DNA from: Methylocystis sp.
GTDB lineage: Bacteria > Pseudomonadota > Alphaproteobacteria > Rhizobiales > Beijerinckiaceae
Reading direction: 5' to 3'
Assembly (NCBI GenBank): GCA_002929055.1
Contig: PERY01000009.1
Location: 35,696-99,695 of the forward strand
Length of the DNA: 64,000 nt
Part shown: positions 8,931 through 17,251 of the stretch, one piece after another
Numbering within the stretch: the stretch's first letter is position 1
Layout of the letters: each line of letters opens with the position of its first letter
Notes under the pieces: model-generated
Told to the model about the DNA's origin: nothing
What the model saw: only the letters and a program-made list of their open reading frames with translations
Database searches by the model: none
Position numbers and translations under genes: made by a program

Positions 8931-9569
8931 ATGCTCGCCACTTTCTGGCCCCACGCCGACCGCTGCATCGTTCTGCTCTTTTTCTCGATGGATCTTGTCA
9001 AGCTCCATCTTGACCCCTCGCGCGCCGTGACATCGCTCGCGCTTCCGCTGTTCGTTCTGGTCTATGTCTTCAGAAGCCCGCCGCTTGCGCCGCCCCTGCC
9101 AAACATGCTGGGCCTCGCCGGACTGGCGTTCAGCTTCGTCGCGCCAGCCTTATTCGAGGCTCCAAGCCCCGCCGCCCTCGACAGGATCGGCTTCGCATCC
9201 GCCATCGCGGTCGCTCTCTACCTCGCGCTCCTGCTGTGGTCCTATTACGAGATGCGCAATTCCTTCGCGATCTTCCCGTCGCGGCGCGCAGTCGTCGACA
9301 AGGGGCCCTTTCGCTTCGTCCGGCACCCTATGTATTCGGCATATCTGCATCTCTGTCTCGTCTATGCGATCATCACATTGAGTCCCGTCAACTTCTTGCT
9401 GACGGCGATATTTGCGGCCGGGTTGATCCTGAGGCTTCGCAACGAAGAGGAATTGCTTCTCGAAAGCCCGGCCTATGCCAGCTTCGCGGAGAGGGTCCGG
9501 TTCAGGCTTTTCCATCCGCTACTTACGGCTCCACTGGCGCTGGTGGCCGGCGAAACCATGCTGGCCTGA
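8931..9569 (+). CDS. isoprenylcysteine carboxyl-methyltransferase-like integral membrane protein
   Basis: Polytopic protein of the ICMT/PEMT (NnrU-like) methyltransferase superfamily. The diagnostic C-terminal part is present: GPFRFVRHPMYSAYL, then a hydrophobic helix, then RLRNEEELLLESPAYASFAERV and a final RFRLFHP. These residues bind S-adenosylmethionine in characterised members. About five hydrophobic segments are seen. The start is uncertain: ATG at 8931 is used, but in-frame GTG 8892 and TTG 8859 would add 13 or 24 residues. Bacteria lack prenylated CAAX proteins, so the acceptor is unknown (possibly a lipid). Confidence 0.75.
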   Translation: MLATFWPHADRCIVLLFFSMDLVKLHLDPSRAVTSLALPLFVLVYVFRSPPLAPPLPNMLGLAGLAFSFVAPALFEAPSPAALDRIGFASAIAVALYLALLLWSYYEMRNSFAIFPSRRAVVDKGPFRFVRHPMYSAYLHLCLVYAIITLSPVNFLLTAIFAAGLILRLRNEEELLLESPAYASFAERVRFRLFHPLLTAPLALVAGETMLA

Positions 9570-9647
9570 CGCGGAACGCCGTGAGGCCCGGGGTGTCACT
9601 TATCGGCCACAACTCGCAGCAATTTTAGCTATCTTCGAAAAACTCCA

Positions 9648-9676
9648 TTGACGACGCCTATTTGGACGTCATTAAT
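9648..9676 (+). promoter_or_regulatory. sigma-70-type promoter upstream of the 63-residue gene
   Basis: TTGACG at 9648-9653 and ATTAAT at 9671-9676 are separated by exactly 17 bases, with transcription expected to begin near 9683, about 32 bases before the downstream start codon. The -35 box matches five of six consensus positions and the -10 box four of six. The surrounding stretch (9600-9715) is unusually AT-rich for this chromosome. Confidence 0.4.
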
Positions 9677-9714
9677 CCTCCCTTGATTGCGTTTCCAAGA
9701 AAGCGAATTCCATT

Positions 9715-9906
9715 ATGGCGAGTATTGCTTCCCGAAAAGGCGTCACGGTGATCAAGCAGTCGGACAAGCGTGGTCCGAAGGTGGTTCATTTCGGCGACCG
9801 GGAAACGAAGAGTTTCCAGAACGCCCGGCCGGCTCTGGGATACTCCGTGATCGGCGAAGACCGCACGTCCGGCGGCACCGTCGTGATGTGGAGCCCCCGC
9901 AACTGA
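9715..9906 (+). CDS. 63-residue conserved-looking basic protein, unknown
   Basis: Short soluble protein beginning MASIASRKGVTVIKQSD, rich in Lys/Arg/Ser and with no membrane segment or signal peptide; it ends GGTVVMWSPRN. An AAGAAAG run lies some 14 bases before the ATG, and a plausible promoter lies further upstream. Codon third positions are G/C-rich like neighbouring genes, which favours a real gene. No family recognised. Confidence 0.55.
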   Translation: MASIASRKGVTVIKQSDKRGPKVVHFGDRETKSFQNARPALGYSVIGEDRTSGGTVVMWSPRN

Positions 9907-10053
9907 GGCAGGCGCAAGGCGTAAGCCTCTTATTCTATCCCCATGAACGCCCTTCGAATCCGCTCCCCCGGCGCTTCCTGACAGGTTGATCCGGGCGGGC
10001 CAAACCGTCACAGTCTCCCCTTATCGAGAGATTCGGACCAAGAGGATTTGACC

Positions 10054-11118
10054 GTGGCGGCGATTGATCGCGGGGAAATGATTGTCATGGCGGTGGCGGC
10101 CGGGCTCGTCGGCGCGGCGGGCGCGAGCCATTACACGCACATGGGGCCGGTCGTGAGCTTCCTCGCCTGCGCCCTGGCGCTCGCGGGCGTCGCCCATGTC
10201 ATCGGCGAGGCGACCGACCAGGTTGGCAACCACCTCAGCCCCTCGGCGACAGGGCTCATCCAATCGGCGGTTGGCAGCCTGCCCGAGCTTTTCGTCTGCA
10301 TCTTCTCGCTTCAGGCCGGCCTCGTCGCCGTCGTGCAAGCCTCGCTTATCGGCTCCATCCTCGCCAATGCGCTTCTGGTGCTCGGCCTCGCCTTCGTCGT
10401 CGGCGGCGCACGCCACGGCGTGCTGCATTTCGAAAATCAGACGGCGCGGATGATCGCGTCGCTGCTCCTGCTCGCCGTCTCGGCGCTGGTGCTGCCGACG
10501 CTCGCCGCCGAATTGCACCTGCCCGCCGGCGCGCATGAGCAGCAGCTCGCCGTCGTCTGCGCAATCGTGATGCTGGTTGTCTTCGGCTTCCTCACCCGGG
10601 CGATGCTCACGCAGGGCCAGCGCGCGGTTCCTTCGGAGGCGCACGCACGGGCGCATGCCTGGCCGCTTTCGGTCGCCATCGGCGTGCTCGTCGTCTGCGC
10701 GCTCGGCGCAGTTTTCGTCTCCGAATGGTTCGTCGACGCGCTGGAGCCGGCGATCGACGCAGTGGGCATCAGCCAGACCTTCGCCGGCCTCGTCATCGTC
10801 GCCATCGCCGGCAACGCCATCGAGAACGTCGTCGGCATCCGCCTCGCCGCGGAAGGCAAGGCCGACCTCGCCATCAGCGTGGTCCTCACCAGCGCGCTGC
10901 AGGTCGCCGTGGTGATCGTGCCTGTGCTGGTGCTTTACGCCTATGTGAGCGGCGGCGCCCCCTTCACGCTCGTCGTTCCGCCGATCCTCGCCGTTGCGCT
11001 CTTCCTCTCGGTGCTCGTCGTGACGGTTGTGACGGTCGACGGCGAGGCCGATATGGTGGACGGCGCCGCGCTCATCGGACTCTACGTCATCATCGCCACG
11101 ATCTTTTGGTGGGGATAG
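10054..11118 (+). CDS. calcium/proton antiporter (CaCA superfamily, Cax type)
   Basis: Inner-membrane cation exchanger of 354 residues with about eleven hydrophobic helices arranged as two homologous halves. The two cation-binding alpha repeats are visible: GLIQSAVGSLPELFVCIFSL in the first half and IAGNAIENVVGIRLAAEGK in the second, the Glu residues being the ion ligands. ASLIGSILANALLVLGLAF follows the first repeat, as in Cax proteins. GTG at 10054 was chosen because AGAGGA at 10041-10046 is 7 bases upstream; a TTG at 10048 would be too close. Likely function is Ca2+ (or Na+/K+) efflux driven by the proton gradient. Confidence 0.85.
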   Translation: MAAIDRGEMIVMAVAAGLVGAAGASHYTHMGPVVSFLACALALAGVAHVIGEATDQVGNHLSPSATGLIQSAVGSLPELFVCIFSLQAGLVAVVQASLIGSILANALLVLGLAFVVGGARHGVLHFENQTARMIASLLLLAVSALVLPTLAAELHLPAGAHEQQLAVVCAIVMLVVFGFLTRAMLTQGQRAVPSEAHARAHAWPLSVAIGVLVVCALGAVFVSEWFVDALEPAIDAVGISQTFAGLVIVAIAGNAIENVVGIRLAAEGKADLAISVVLTSALQVAVVIVPVLVLYAYVSGGAPFTLVVPPILAVALFLSVLVVTVVTVDGEADMVDGAALIGLYVIIATIFWWG

Positions 11119-11121
11119 GCT

Positions 11122-12108
11122 TCAGCCAGAGGGACCAGTCGAAGGCCCGAGCGTGTCCGCCATGACGGCGCCGCGCTCGCCCATGGGGCGCGGCGCGCCT
11201 TCAGTCGTGTCCTTGCCGGTTTGATGCTCCATCTCTGCATTGAGCTGCGCGCCGGCAAGAAGCACGATAGACGACACCCACAGCCACAGCATGAACCCGA
11301 CCACCGCGCCGAGCGAGCCATAGGTTCCATTGAAATTGCCGAGATTGGCGGCGTACCACGAGAACAGCGCCGACGCGATGAGCCAGGCGACCGTTGCGAA
11401 AGCCCCGCCCCAACTCACCCAGCGCCACTGCGGCGTGTCGCGACTCGGGCCATAGCGGTAGACCAGCGAGATCGCGAGCGCGACGACAACGAGCAGCAGC
11501 GGCCAGCGCGCCAGCGACAGCGCCCGTTCCACTCCGTGCCCGAGGCTCAAGGCGTCGAGCACGGGCGGCGCGACGACCATCAGCGCAAGCGACAGCGCGA
11601 CGAACAGTATCCCCCCGAGCGTGAAACCCAGCGACACCCCGTTCAGCTCGAGAAAGCCGCGCTTCTCGCGCTCGCCATAGACGACGTTGAGCGCATCGAA
11701 GATCGCCTTCATGCCGGCGTTTGCGCTCCACAGCGATACGAACAGGCCGATGACCGAAGCAAGACCGAGCTTCGTTGCGCCTTGTGCGGCGACGCGGTTG
11801 ATCTGGTCGCCGACGAACGAAACCGCCTCGACCGGCAGCACGCCTGAGAGGCTTTCGAATTGCTCCTTGATCATCGCGGGATCGGCGACGAGCGAGTAAA
11901 GCGCCACGAAGGCCGCGATGGCCGGAAAAATGGCGAGAAGCGCGTAGAAGGCCACGCCAGCCGCGATGGCGAGGATGCGGTTTTGAGAGACATTGCGGTA
12001 GACGCGAACGAGAATGTCTCTCCAGCCCGGCGCCGGAATTTGAGACGGCGACGCCGCCTCGCGGCCCCGCGCGCCGGCTCCCTGCGCGACTTCCCCTTGC
12101 GTGCTCAT
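11122..12108 (-). CDS. YihY/BrkB family integral membrane protein
   Basis: 328 residues with six hydrophobic helices. The family pattern is clear: an N-terminal amphipathic segment (ILVRVYRNVSQNRILAIA), then GVAFYALLAIFPAIAAFVALYS, SLWSANAGMKAIFDALN, and the late NFNGTYGSLGAVVGFMLWLW. The family was once called ribonuclease BN in error; its real role is unknown and may be transport. Start at 12108 follows GGGAG. It ends 4 bases from the convergent antiporter stop. Confidence 0.88.
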   Translation of the reverse strand: MSTQGEVAQGAGARGREAASPSQIPAPGWRDILVRVYRNVSQNRILAIAAGVAFYALLAIFPAIAAFVALYSLVADPAMIKEQFESLSGVLPVEAVSFVGDQINRVAAQGATKLGLASVIGLFVSLWSANAGMKAIFDALNVVYGEREKRGFLELNGVSLGFTLGGILFVALSLALMVVAPPVLDALSLGHGVERALSLARWPLLLVVVALAISLVYRYGPSRDTPQWRWVSWGGAFATVAWLIASALFSWYAANLGNFNGTYGSLGAVVGFMLWLWVSSIVLLAGAQLNAEMEHQTGKDTTEGAPRPMGERGAVMADTLGPSTGPSG

Positions 12109-12188
12109 GAATTGGCTCCCGCGTTGGCGTTTTCGCGGGAAGAACAGCCTCGGCCGCCGGCCGTTCCTTCTCTCGAAAAGAACGTCGA

Positions 12189-12839
12189 TCAGAACTCTAC
12201 TTCGAGTTCCTCGATCTCTTCCTTCTCTTCGAGCGCCTGCGCGATCCACTCCTGCATGGCCGGCCACGCGAATATCTGGTCGCAATAGGCTTGGGAAACG
12301 GCGTCGAGCTTCACGTCATAGGTGCGGAAACGCGTGGCGACGGGCGCGTACATGGCGTCGGCGATGGAAAGATCGCCGAAGAGCCAGGGGCCGCCATATT
12401 GCGCCAGGCACTCGCGCCATATCTGCGTGACGCGCGCAATGTCGCCCTGCGCTTTGGACCAGACCTTGAAGTTGGGGAAGTGACCCTTCAGGTTCATTGG
12501 CAAAGCCGAGCGCAGCGAATTGAAGCCGGAATGCATCTCGCCGCAGATGGACCGGCAATGCGCGCGGCGCATGCGGTCCGCCGGCAGGAGCTTCGCTTCC
12601 GGAGCGAGTTCGTTGAGGAATTCGCCGATCGCCAGCGTATCCCAGATGCGCGCGCCTTCGTAATCGAGGCTGGGAACGAGGATGGAGGGCGACAGCAGCA
12701 GTATTTCCGCGCGCGCCATCGCATCATCGGGATCGACGATGACTTCCTCGAAGGGCACGCCCGACATCTTCATCATCAGCCAGCCGCGCAGGGACCAGGC
12801 AGAGTAATTCTTGCTGCTGATGGTAAGCGTCGCGGACAT
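12189..12839 (-). CDS. glutathione S-transferase family protein
   Basis: 216 residues with a thioredoxin-like N-terminal half (LTISSKNYSAWSLRGWLMMK, where the Ser after Tyr is the likely glutathione-activating residue; ILVPSLDYEG carries the cis-proline) and an all-helical C-terminal half (PWLFGDLSIADAMYAP, the family Asp cap). Start 12839 has AGGGGAG upstream. It lies divergent from the PHA depolymerase gene, with about 116 bases between start codons that must hold both promoters. Substrate unknown. Confidence 0.88.
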   Translation of the reverse strand: MSATLTISSKNYSAWSLRGWLMMKMSGVPFEEVIVDPDDAMARAEILLLSPSILVPSLDYEGARIWDTLAIGEFLNELAPEAKLLPADRMRRAHCRSICGEMHSGFNSLRSALPMNLKGHFPNFKVWSKAQGDIARVTQIWRECLAQYGGPWLFGDLSIADAMYAPVATRFRTYDVKLDAVSQAYCDQIFAWPAMQEWIAQALEEKEEIEELEVEF

Positions 12840-12955
12840 GTTTGCTCCCCTTTTGTTCAGAGTGCCGCAGCAAAGGGCGTGCCATTTCTTTAGGCGCATG
12901 GCATGGGGCTTGCTGGCTAACCAATCAGCGAAACCCGGAGCTGGCGCCCCCGTGC

Positions 12956-14170
12956 ATGTATGACGCGTATCAAGCCTATGCCGTTCTCAGCGACCAGGTG
13001 CGCAAAGCGGCGGCGAGCAACGAACGTATCCTGAACCTCTGGGGCGCGATGCAGTTTACGTCGCCCCTGAGATCCATCCAGGCCTATCACGAGCTTGTTG
13101 CGCTCGCAGGCTTCACACATGCGCGGCCGGACTACGGAATCCATGAGGTTGCGACGCATAACGGCGCCGTCTCCCTCGTGAAGGAAGAGGCGGCGCTCTC
13201 GACGCCCTTCTGCACGCTGCTGCGTTTCTCGCGCGAGAACGGCGGCGAGGCGCCGAGAGTTCTGCTGGTCGCGCCAATGTCCGGGCATTTCGCGACGCTG
13301 CTCCGCGGCACGATCAAGACGCTGCTGCGCGACCATGAGGTCTATGTCACCGACTGGCGCAATCCCCGGGACATTCCGCTGGACGCCGGCGTCTTCGGCT
13401 TCGAGGACTTCGTCCAGCATATCATCGACTTCCTGAAATTCATCGGGCCGCAGTCACATCTCGTGGCGGTGTGCCAGCCGACCGTGCCGGCGCTCGCCGC
13501 CGTTGCGCTGATGGCGGAGGACAACGATCCCGACCAGCCCGCCAGCATGACGCTCATGGCGGGGCCGATCGACACGCGCATTTCGCCGACGAAGGTGAAT
13601 GAATTCGCGACCTCCAAGCCGATCGAATGGTTTCGCGAGAAGATGATCAGCACCGTGCCGCATGGGCTTCCCGGCGCGGGACGGCGCGTCTACCCCGGCT
13701 TCCTGCAGCTCACGGCCTTCATGAGCATGAACATGGATCGGCACACCAAAGCCTTCGCCGATCTCTTCCAGAACAGGGTCGAGGGGAATGTCGAAAAGGC
13801 GGACCAGATCCGGGTTTTTTACGAGGAATATTTCGCGATCATGGACCTCGATGCGGATTTCTATCTGCACACAATCGAGACCGTTTTTCAAAAATTTGCC
13901 CTTCCCGAGGGCAAGCTGCTCTTCAAAGGGCGGCCGGTCGTTCCGCGTGCGATCAAGAAAACCTTCCTGCTGACGGTCGAGGGCGAAAAGGACGACATCT
14001 GCGCCATCGGCCAGACGCTCGCCGCCCAGGATCTTTGCAGCGGCCTGCGTCCCTATATGAAATCACACCATATGCAGGCGGGCGTCGGCCATTACGGCGT
14101 CTTCAACGGGCGACGCTGGGACAATCAGATTTATCCCGTGGTGCGCGAGCACATCGTCAACAGCCTTTGA
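12956..14170 (+). CDS. phaZ: intracellular polyhydroxyalkanoate depolymerase
   Basis: Alpha/beta-hydrolase that degrades intracellular PHB/PHA granules to hydroxyacids. The 404-residue product starts MYDAYQAYAVLSDQVR and carries the family nucleophile elbow with cysteine in place of serine (LVAVCQPTVPALA), the Asp region (LLTVEGEKDDICAIGQT) and the histidine (QAGVGHYGVFNGRRW). The sequence APMSGHFATLLRGT forms the oxyanion segment. The start is the ATG that begins the conserved family sequence; the reading frame stays open upstream toward the divergent GST gene. It suggests a PHA-storing bacterium; synthase genes are not in view. Confidence 0.92.
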   Translation: MYDAYQAYAVLSDQVRKAAASNERILNLWGAMQFTSPLRSIQAYHELVALAGFTHARPDYGIHEVATHNGAVSLVKEEAALSTPFCTLLRFSRENGGEAPRVLLVAPMSGHFATLLRGTIKTLLRDHEVYVTDWRNPRDIPLDAGVFGFEDFVQHIIDFLKFIGPQSHLVAVCQPTVPALAAVALMAEDNDPDQPASMTLMAGPIDTRISPTKVNEFATSKPIEWFREKMISTVPHGLPGAGRRVYPGFLQLTAFMSMNMDRHTKAFADLFQNRVEGNVEKADQIRVFYEEYFAIMDLDADFYLHTIETVFQKFALPEGKLLFKGRPVVPRAIKKTFLLTVEGEKDDICAIGQTLAAQDLCSGLRPYMKSHHMQAGVGHYGVFNGRRWDNQIYPVVREHIVNSL

Positions 14171-14174
14171 GTCC

Positions 14175-14438
14175 TCACCAGTAGCGCCCATAAGGCCCCC
14201 AGCCGGGACGGCCGTAGACCAGCATGTCGTCGCGGCGCGAGCGCCGGTCGGCCGCGCGGTCGAGATCGATGTCGAGCAGGCATTTCGAGAAGGCGTCCGT
14301 GCCCCGGCGGAAGCCGTAGGAACGGCAGCGCCCCTCATCCGCCGCGCGCTGCTGCGCCGGCGACGTCGTTTCGCAGCCGCCAAGCAGCAGCGCGAAAACG
14401 GACACTGCGAAAAGGCCCGAAATCCGCATTTTTCTCAT
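14175..14438 (-). CDS. small outer-membrane-type lipoprotein, unknown
   Basis: 87 residues: a signal peptide ending in the lipobox LLGGC (Cys22 becomes lipidated), then a polar stretch with two further cysteines (GRCRSYGF and FSKCLLDID) and an Arg/Gly/Tyr-rich tail. GGAGAGAGG lies directly upstream of ATG 14438. Similar small lipoproteins with a CxxxGF...FxxCLxxxD layout are common in Rhizobiales but uncharacterised; that similarity is from memory. It is convergent with the depolymerase gene, 4 bases apart. Confidence 0.75.
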   Translation of the reverse strand: MRKMRISGLFAVSVFALLLGGCETTSPAQQRAADEGRCRSYGFRRGTDAFSKCLLDIDLDRAADRRSRRDDMLVYGRPGWGPYGRYW

Positions 14439-14584
14439 CCTCTCTCCGCCAGGAGACTCTGAAGAACAGATTTCAGCAGAAAAATGGTCGCTTCGCGGCA
14501 GCGTGGCCCAAAGCGATCTGTAGCCTGGCTGCGAACGGCTGATTTCTTGCTTCCTCGCTTTACTGCCGCCGCAAGAGGCCGACC

Positions 14585-15070
14585 ATGCGTGAAATTCTCG
14601 CCCATTTCAGCGACGCTCCCCTTTTGGAGGCGCCGGACAAGACGGTGCTCCTCGCCGAGGGAGAGAAGACCGGCCGTGTCTTCGTGCTCGCGGCGGGCCG
14701 GCTCGAGGTTCTGCGCGGCGAGACGCAGATCGCCGAACTGGACGAGCCCGGCTCGCTCGTCGGCGAAATGTCGGTGCTACTCGGCATGCCCCATACGGCG
14801 ACGGTACGGGCGCTTGGCGACGTGAAGGTCCATGTCGTCGAGGACGGCGCCGCATTTTTCGCCGCGCGTCCGGAACTGTCCTGGCTCGTCGCGCGGCTGC
14901 TCGCGCGCCGGCTCAACGCCGCAAGCACCTATCTTGCCGATCTCAAGCGGCAATTTTCCGGCTACGGCAACCATCTCGAAATGGTCGGGGAGGTGCTGGA
15001 AAGCCTGATGCACCAGCCGGAACGCGGCCTTCAGCCCGGCTCGGTGAGAGACCCCGGACTGGACTATTAA
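14585..15070 (+). CDS. stand-alone cyclic-nucleotide-binding domain protein
   Basis: 161 residues consisting almost entirely of a Crp-type cNMP-binding beta barrel (LLAEGEKTGRVFVLAAGRLEV, then PGSLVGEMSVLLGMPHTATV, where GEMSVL is the phosphate-binding cassette) plus a helix. There is no helix-turn-helix or output domain, unlike Crp/Fnr regulators. The canonical Arg of the cassette is not obvious (HTATV instead of RxA), so nucleotide binding is uncertain. The stop codon overlaps that of the convergent phosphoesterase gene by 4 bases. Confidence 0.82.
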   Translation: MREILAHFSDAPLLEAPDKTVLLAEGEKTGRVFVLAAGRLEVLRGETQIAELDEPGSLVGEMSVLLGMPHTATVRALGDVKVHVVEDGAAFFAARPELSWLVARLLARRLNAASTYLADLKRQFSGYGNHLEMVGEVLESLMHQPERGLQPGSVRDPGLDY

Positions 15071-15864
15071 CCGGCCATCGGCGGCTGCGGTTCGAACCAG
15101 TCCGGCAGGGCGCGCAGCGGCGGGATCGGCCGGTGCAACGGCGCGTCGAGCCGCACGGACTGCGCCCCCATCGCCGAAACCCACAAGGCCTCGCCGGCGA
15201 TCGTGTCGAAGGCGATAAAGGCAGGCGGCGCACCATATTGGCGGCCGGAGTTGAACACCCAGGTCGAACCGATGCGGTCGGCCCAGGAGCCTTCCTGCAC
15301 GAAGGGCGACTGGTGGATATGGCCGGAGATCACGGCGTCGGGCGCATAGCGGCCGATCCAGTCCACAAGGTCGGCGTCGCCGAAACTCTGCTTGCCAGAC
15401 CAGCTCGTCGGAGAGAAGCGCGGCGGAGCGTGATGGATCCAGACCCAGCGCAACCCTTGTCTGCGCTGGGAATCGGCCTTGAGCTGCGCCAGCAGCCTCT
15501 CGCGCACCACAGGGCCATCCCACCAGGGGAGAACCGAATATAGCGTATTATCCAGCACGATCGCGTCCCCATCGCAGGCGACGCCGAGACTGCGTACGCC
15601 CTCCACCCAGCGGGCGATCTTTTCGCCTGCCTCGCTCTGGCAATCCATATCGTGATTGCCCGAGCAGAAGATCAGCCGCGTCGCCGCCGCTATGCGCTGG
15701 AGATATTTGCGCACGACAAGCGTCTGCGCGCTGAAGTCGACGAGCGAGCCGACGTCCAGCGCGTCGCCGGCGAAGATGACGAGGTCGAAATTCGGCGCCG
15801 AGTTCAGCAGCCAATCGAGCTGCGGGAGGGCGTAGTGCAGGTCGGACACCACGAGACAACGCAT
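15067..15864 (-). CDS. calcineurin-like metallophosphoesterase
   Basis: 265 residues with all five metal-ligand motifs in order: SDLHYALP, FAGDALDVG, SGNHDMDCQ, WIHHAPPR and SGHIHQSPF. These bind the dinuclear metal centre that hydrolyses phosphomonoesters or diesters. No signal peptide, so cytoplasmic. The gene lies next to a cyclic-nucleotide-binding protein gene, convergently, with stops overlapping at a TTAA; cyclic-nucleotide hydrolysis is therefore possible but only suggested by position. Confidence 0.88.
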   Translation of the reverse strand: MRCLVVSDLHYALPQLDWLLNSAPNFDLVIFAGDALDVGSLVDFSAQTLVVRKYLQRIAAATRLIFCSGNHDMDCQSEAGEKIARWVEGVRSLGVACDGDAIVLDNTLYSVLPWWDGPVVRERLLAQLKADSQRRQGLRWVWIHHAPPRFSPTSWSGKQSFGDADLVDWIGRYAPDAVISGHIHQSPFVQEGSWADRIGSTWVFNSGRQYGAPPAFIAFDTIAGEALWVSAMGAQSVRLDAPLHRPIPPLRALPDWFEPQPPMAG

Positions 15865-16032
15865 CCGCCCCTCTGCAAAAGCGCCCCGGTGGCGCTTGGC
15901 GGCCGCGAAAGCCTGTGCTCATCTCGCGACTGCCCAAAGACTAGCCATATTGCGGTTCCACGCCAGCGCAATCTTTCGCCAAATATGCGTAAATTAATGG
16001 CTTTCCGCGCGCGAAGGAAAGGATGGCCCGAA

Positions 16033-16503
16033 ATGACGCCGCCGCTTGCGCCGGAGCTCTCCGTCTCGCGCTGGTTCAACACAAGCGCGCCGATCACGCT
16101 GGAATCCCTGCGCGGGCGCGTCGTGATGCTCCACGCATTCCAGATGCTCTGCCCCGGCTGCGTCGCCCACGGCACGCCGCAGGCGCAGCGCGCGCATGAC
16201 ATGTTCCGCAAGGCCGATCTCGCCGTCATCGGCCTGCACACGGTCTTCGAGCACCACGCCGCCATGACGCCCGTCTCGCTCGAAGCCTTCATCTACGAAT
16301 ATCGCCTGACCTTCCCCATCGGCGTCGACGAAGCCTCGGAAGACTCGCCCGCCCCCGTCACCATGCGCCGCTACGGGATGCAGGGCACCCCGACATGCAT
16401 TCTCATTGGCCGCGACGGGGCAATCCGCCACCACGGTTTCGGACAGGAGGAAGACCTGGCGCTGGGCGCCATCATCGGGACGCTGCTGGCGGAGAGGCCG
16501 TGA
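16033..16503 (+). CDS. thioredoxin-like redoxin (AhpC/TSA-like)
   Basis: 156 residues with a thioredoxin fold: VSRWFNTSAPITLESLRGR, VVMLHAFQMLCPGCVAHGTP with a CPGC redox motif, and the cis-proline loop GMQGTPTCILIGRDG. Cytoplasmic, no signal peptide. ATG 16033 is taken as start, with AGGA near 16018; an upstream ATG at 15985 would add 16 basic residues. Its stop overlaps the GTG start of the MOSC gene (GTGA), so the two are translationally coupled. Confidence 0.82.
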   Translation: MTPPLAPELSVSRWFNTSAPITLESLRGRVVMLHAFQMLCPGCVAHGTPQAQRAHDMFRKADLAVIGLHTVFEHHAAMTPVSLEAFIYEYRLTFPIGVDEASEDSPAPVTMRRYGMQGTPTCILIGRDGAIRHHGFGQEEDLALGAIIGTLLAERP

Positions 16504-17201
16504 CGCTCGCGCCCGTGCGCCCGCTCGTGCTCGCCGGCGCCGTCGCTCCGCTGGGGACGCGCGGCCATGTCAGCGCCATCGACAAGAAGGCATCGCCCGG
16601 TCCCTGGCGGATCCGCGCGCTCGGGTTAGAGGGCGACGCGCAAGCGGAGAAGAAGCACCACGGCGGACCCGAGAAGGCTCTGCACCACTATGCCTTCGAT
16701 CATTATCCGGCGTGGCGCGAGGAGATCGGCGAGACGCCCTTGCTGCGCGCGCCCGGCGCCTTTGGCGAAAATCTCTCAACCACCGGCTGGAGCGAGGAGA
16801 ACGTCTGCGTCGGCGACGTTATCAGCTTTGGAACCGCGCTGCTGCAGGTGAGCCAGGGCCGCCAGCCCTGCTTCAAGCTCAATCTGCGTTTCGGCCTGCG
16901 CGACATGGCGCTGCGCGTGCAAAAGAGCGGCCGCACCGGCTGGTACTACCGCGTGCTGGAAGAAGGCGCCGCGCAGGACGGCGACGCGCTGGCGTTGATA
17001 GAGCGCCCCTGCCCCGGCTGGCCGCTGGCGCGTCTGACCGCGCTCCTCTACCGCGACACGCGCGAGCGCGACGGGCTCGCGGCGATGGCGGCGCTGCCGC
17101 AACTCGCCGGGAATTGGCGCGCGCTCGGGCAACGGCGGCTCGACAGCGGCAAGGTCGAAAACTGGAGCGCGCGGCTTTATGGCCGGCTGCGCTGGGATTG
17201 A
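16500..17201 (+). CDS. MOSC domain-containing protein (YiiM-like)
   Basis: 233 residues. MOSC domains carry sulfur for molybdenum-cofactor enzymes or act on N-hydroxylated substrates. The start is typical (KASPGPWRIRALGLEGDAQA), followed by HHGGPEKALHHYAFDHYPAW, FGENLSTTGWSEENVCVGD and the conserved cysteine in SQGRQPCFKLNLRFG. The C-terminal part resembles the YiiM/3-alpha extension. The GTG start at 16500 overlaps the redoxin stop by 4 bases. This coupling with a redoxin suggests a joint redox or sulfur role (inference). Confidence 0.9.
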   Translation: MTLAPVRPLVLAGAVAPLGTRGHVSAIDKKASPGPWRIRALGLEGDAQAEKKHHGGPEKALHHYAFDHYPAWREEIGETPLLRAPGAFGENLSTTGWSEENVCVGDVISFGTALLQVSQGRQPCFKLNLRFGLRDMALRVQKSGRTGWYYRVLEEGAAQDGDALALIERPCPGWPLARLTALLYRDTRERDGLAAMAALPQLAGNWRALGQRRLDSGKVENWSARLYGRLRWD

Positions 17202-17251
17202 TTTGCGCCGCTGCGCCAATCCCCATAAATTGCCGCAAAACGGGAAACGCC

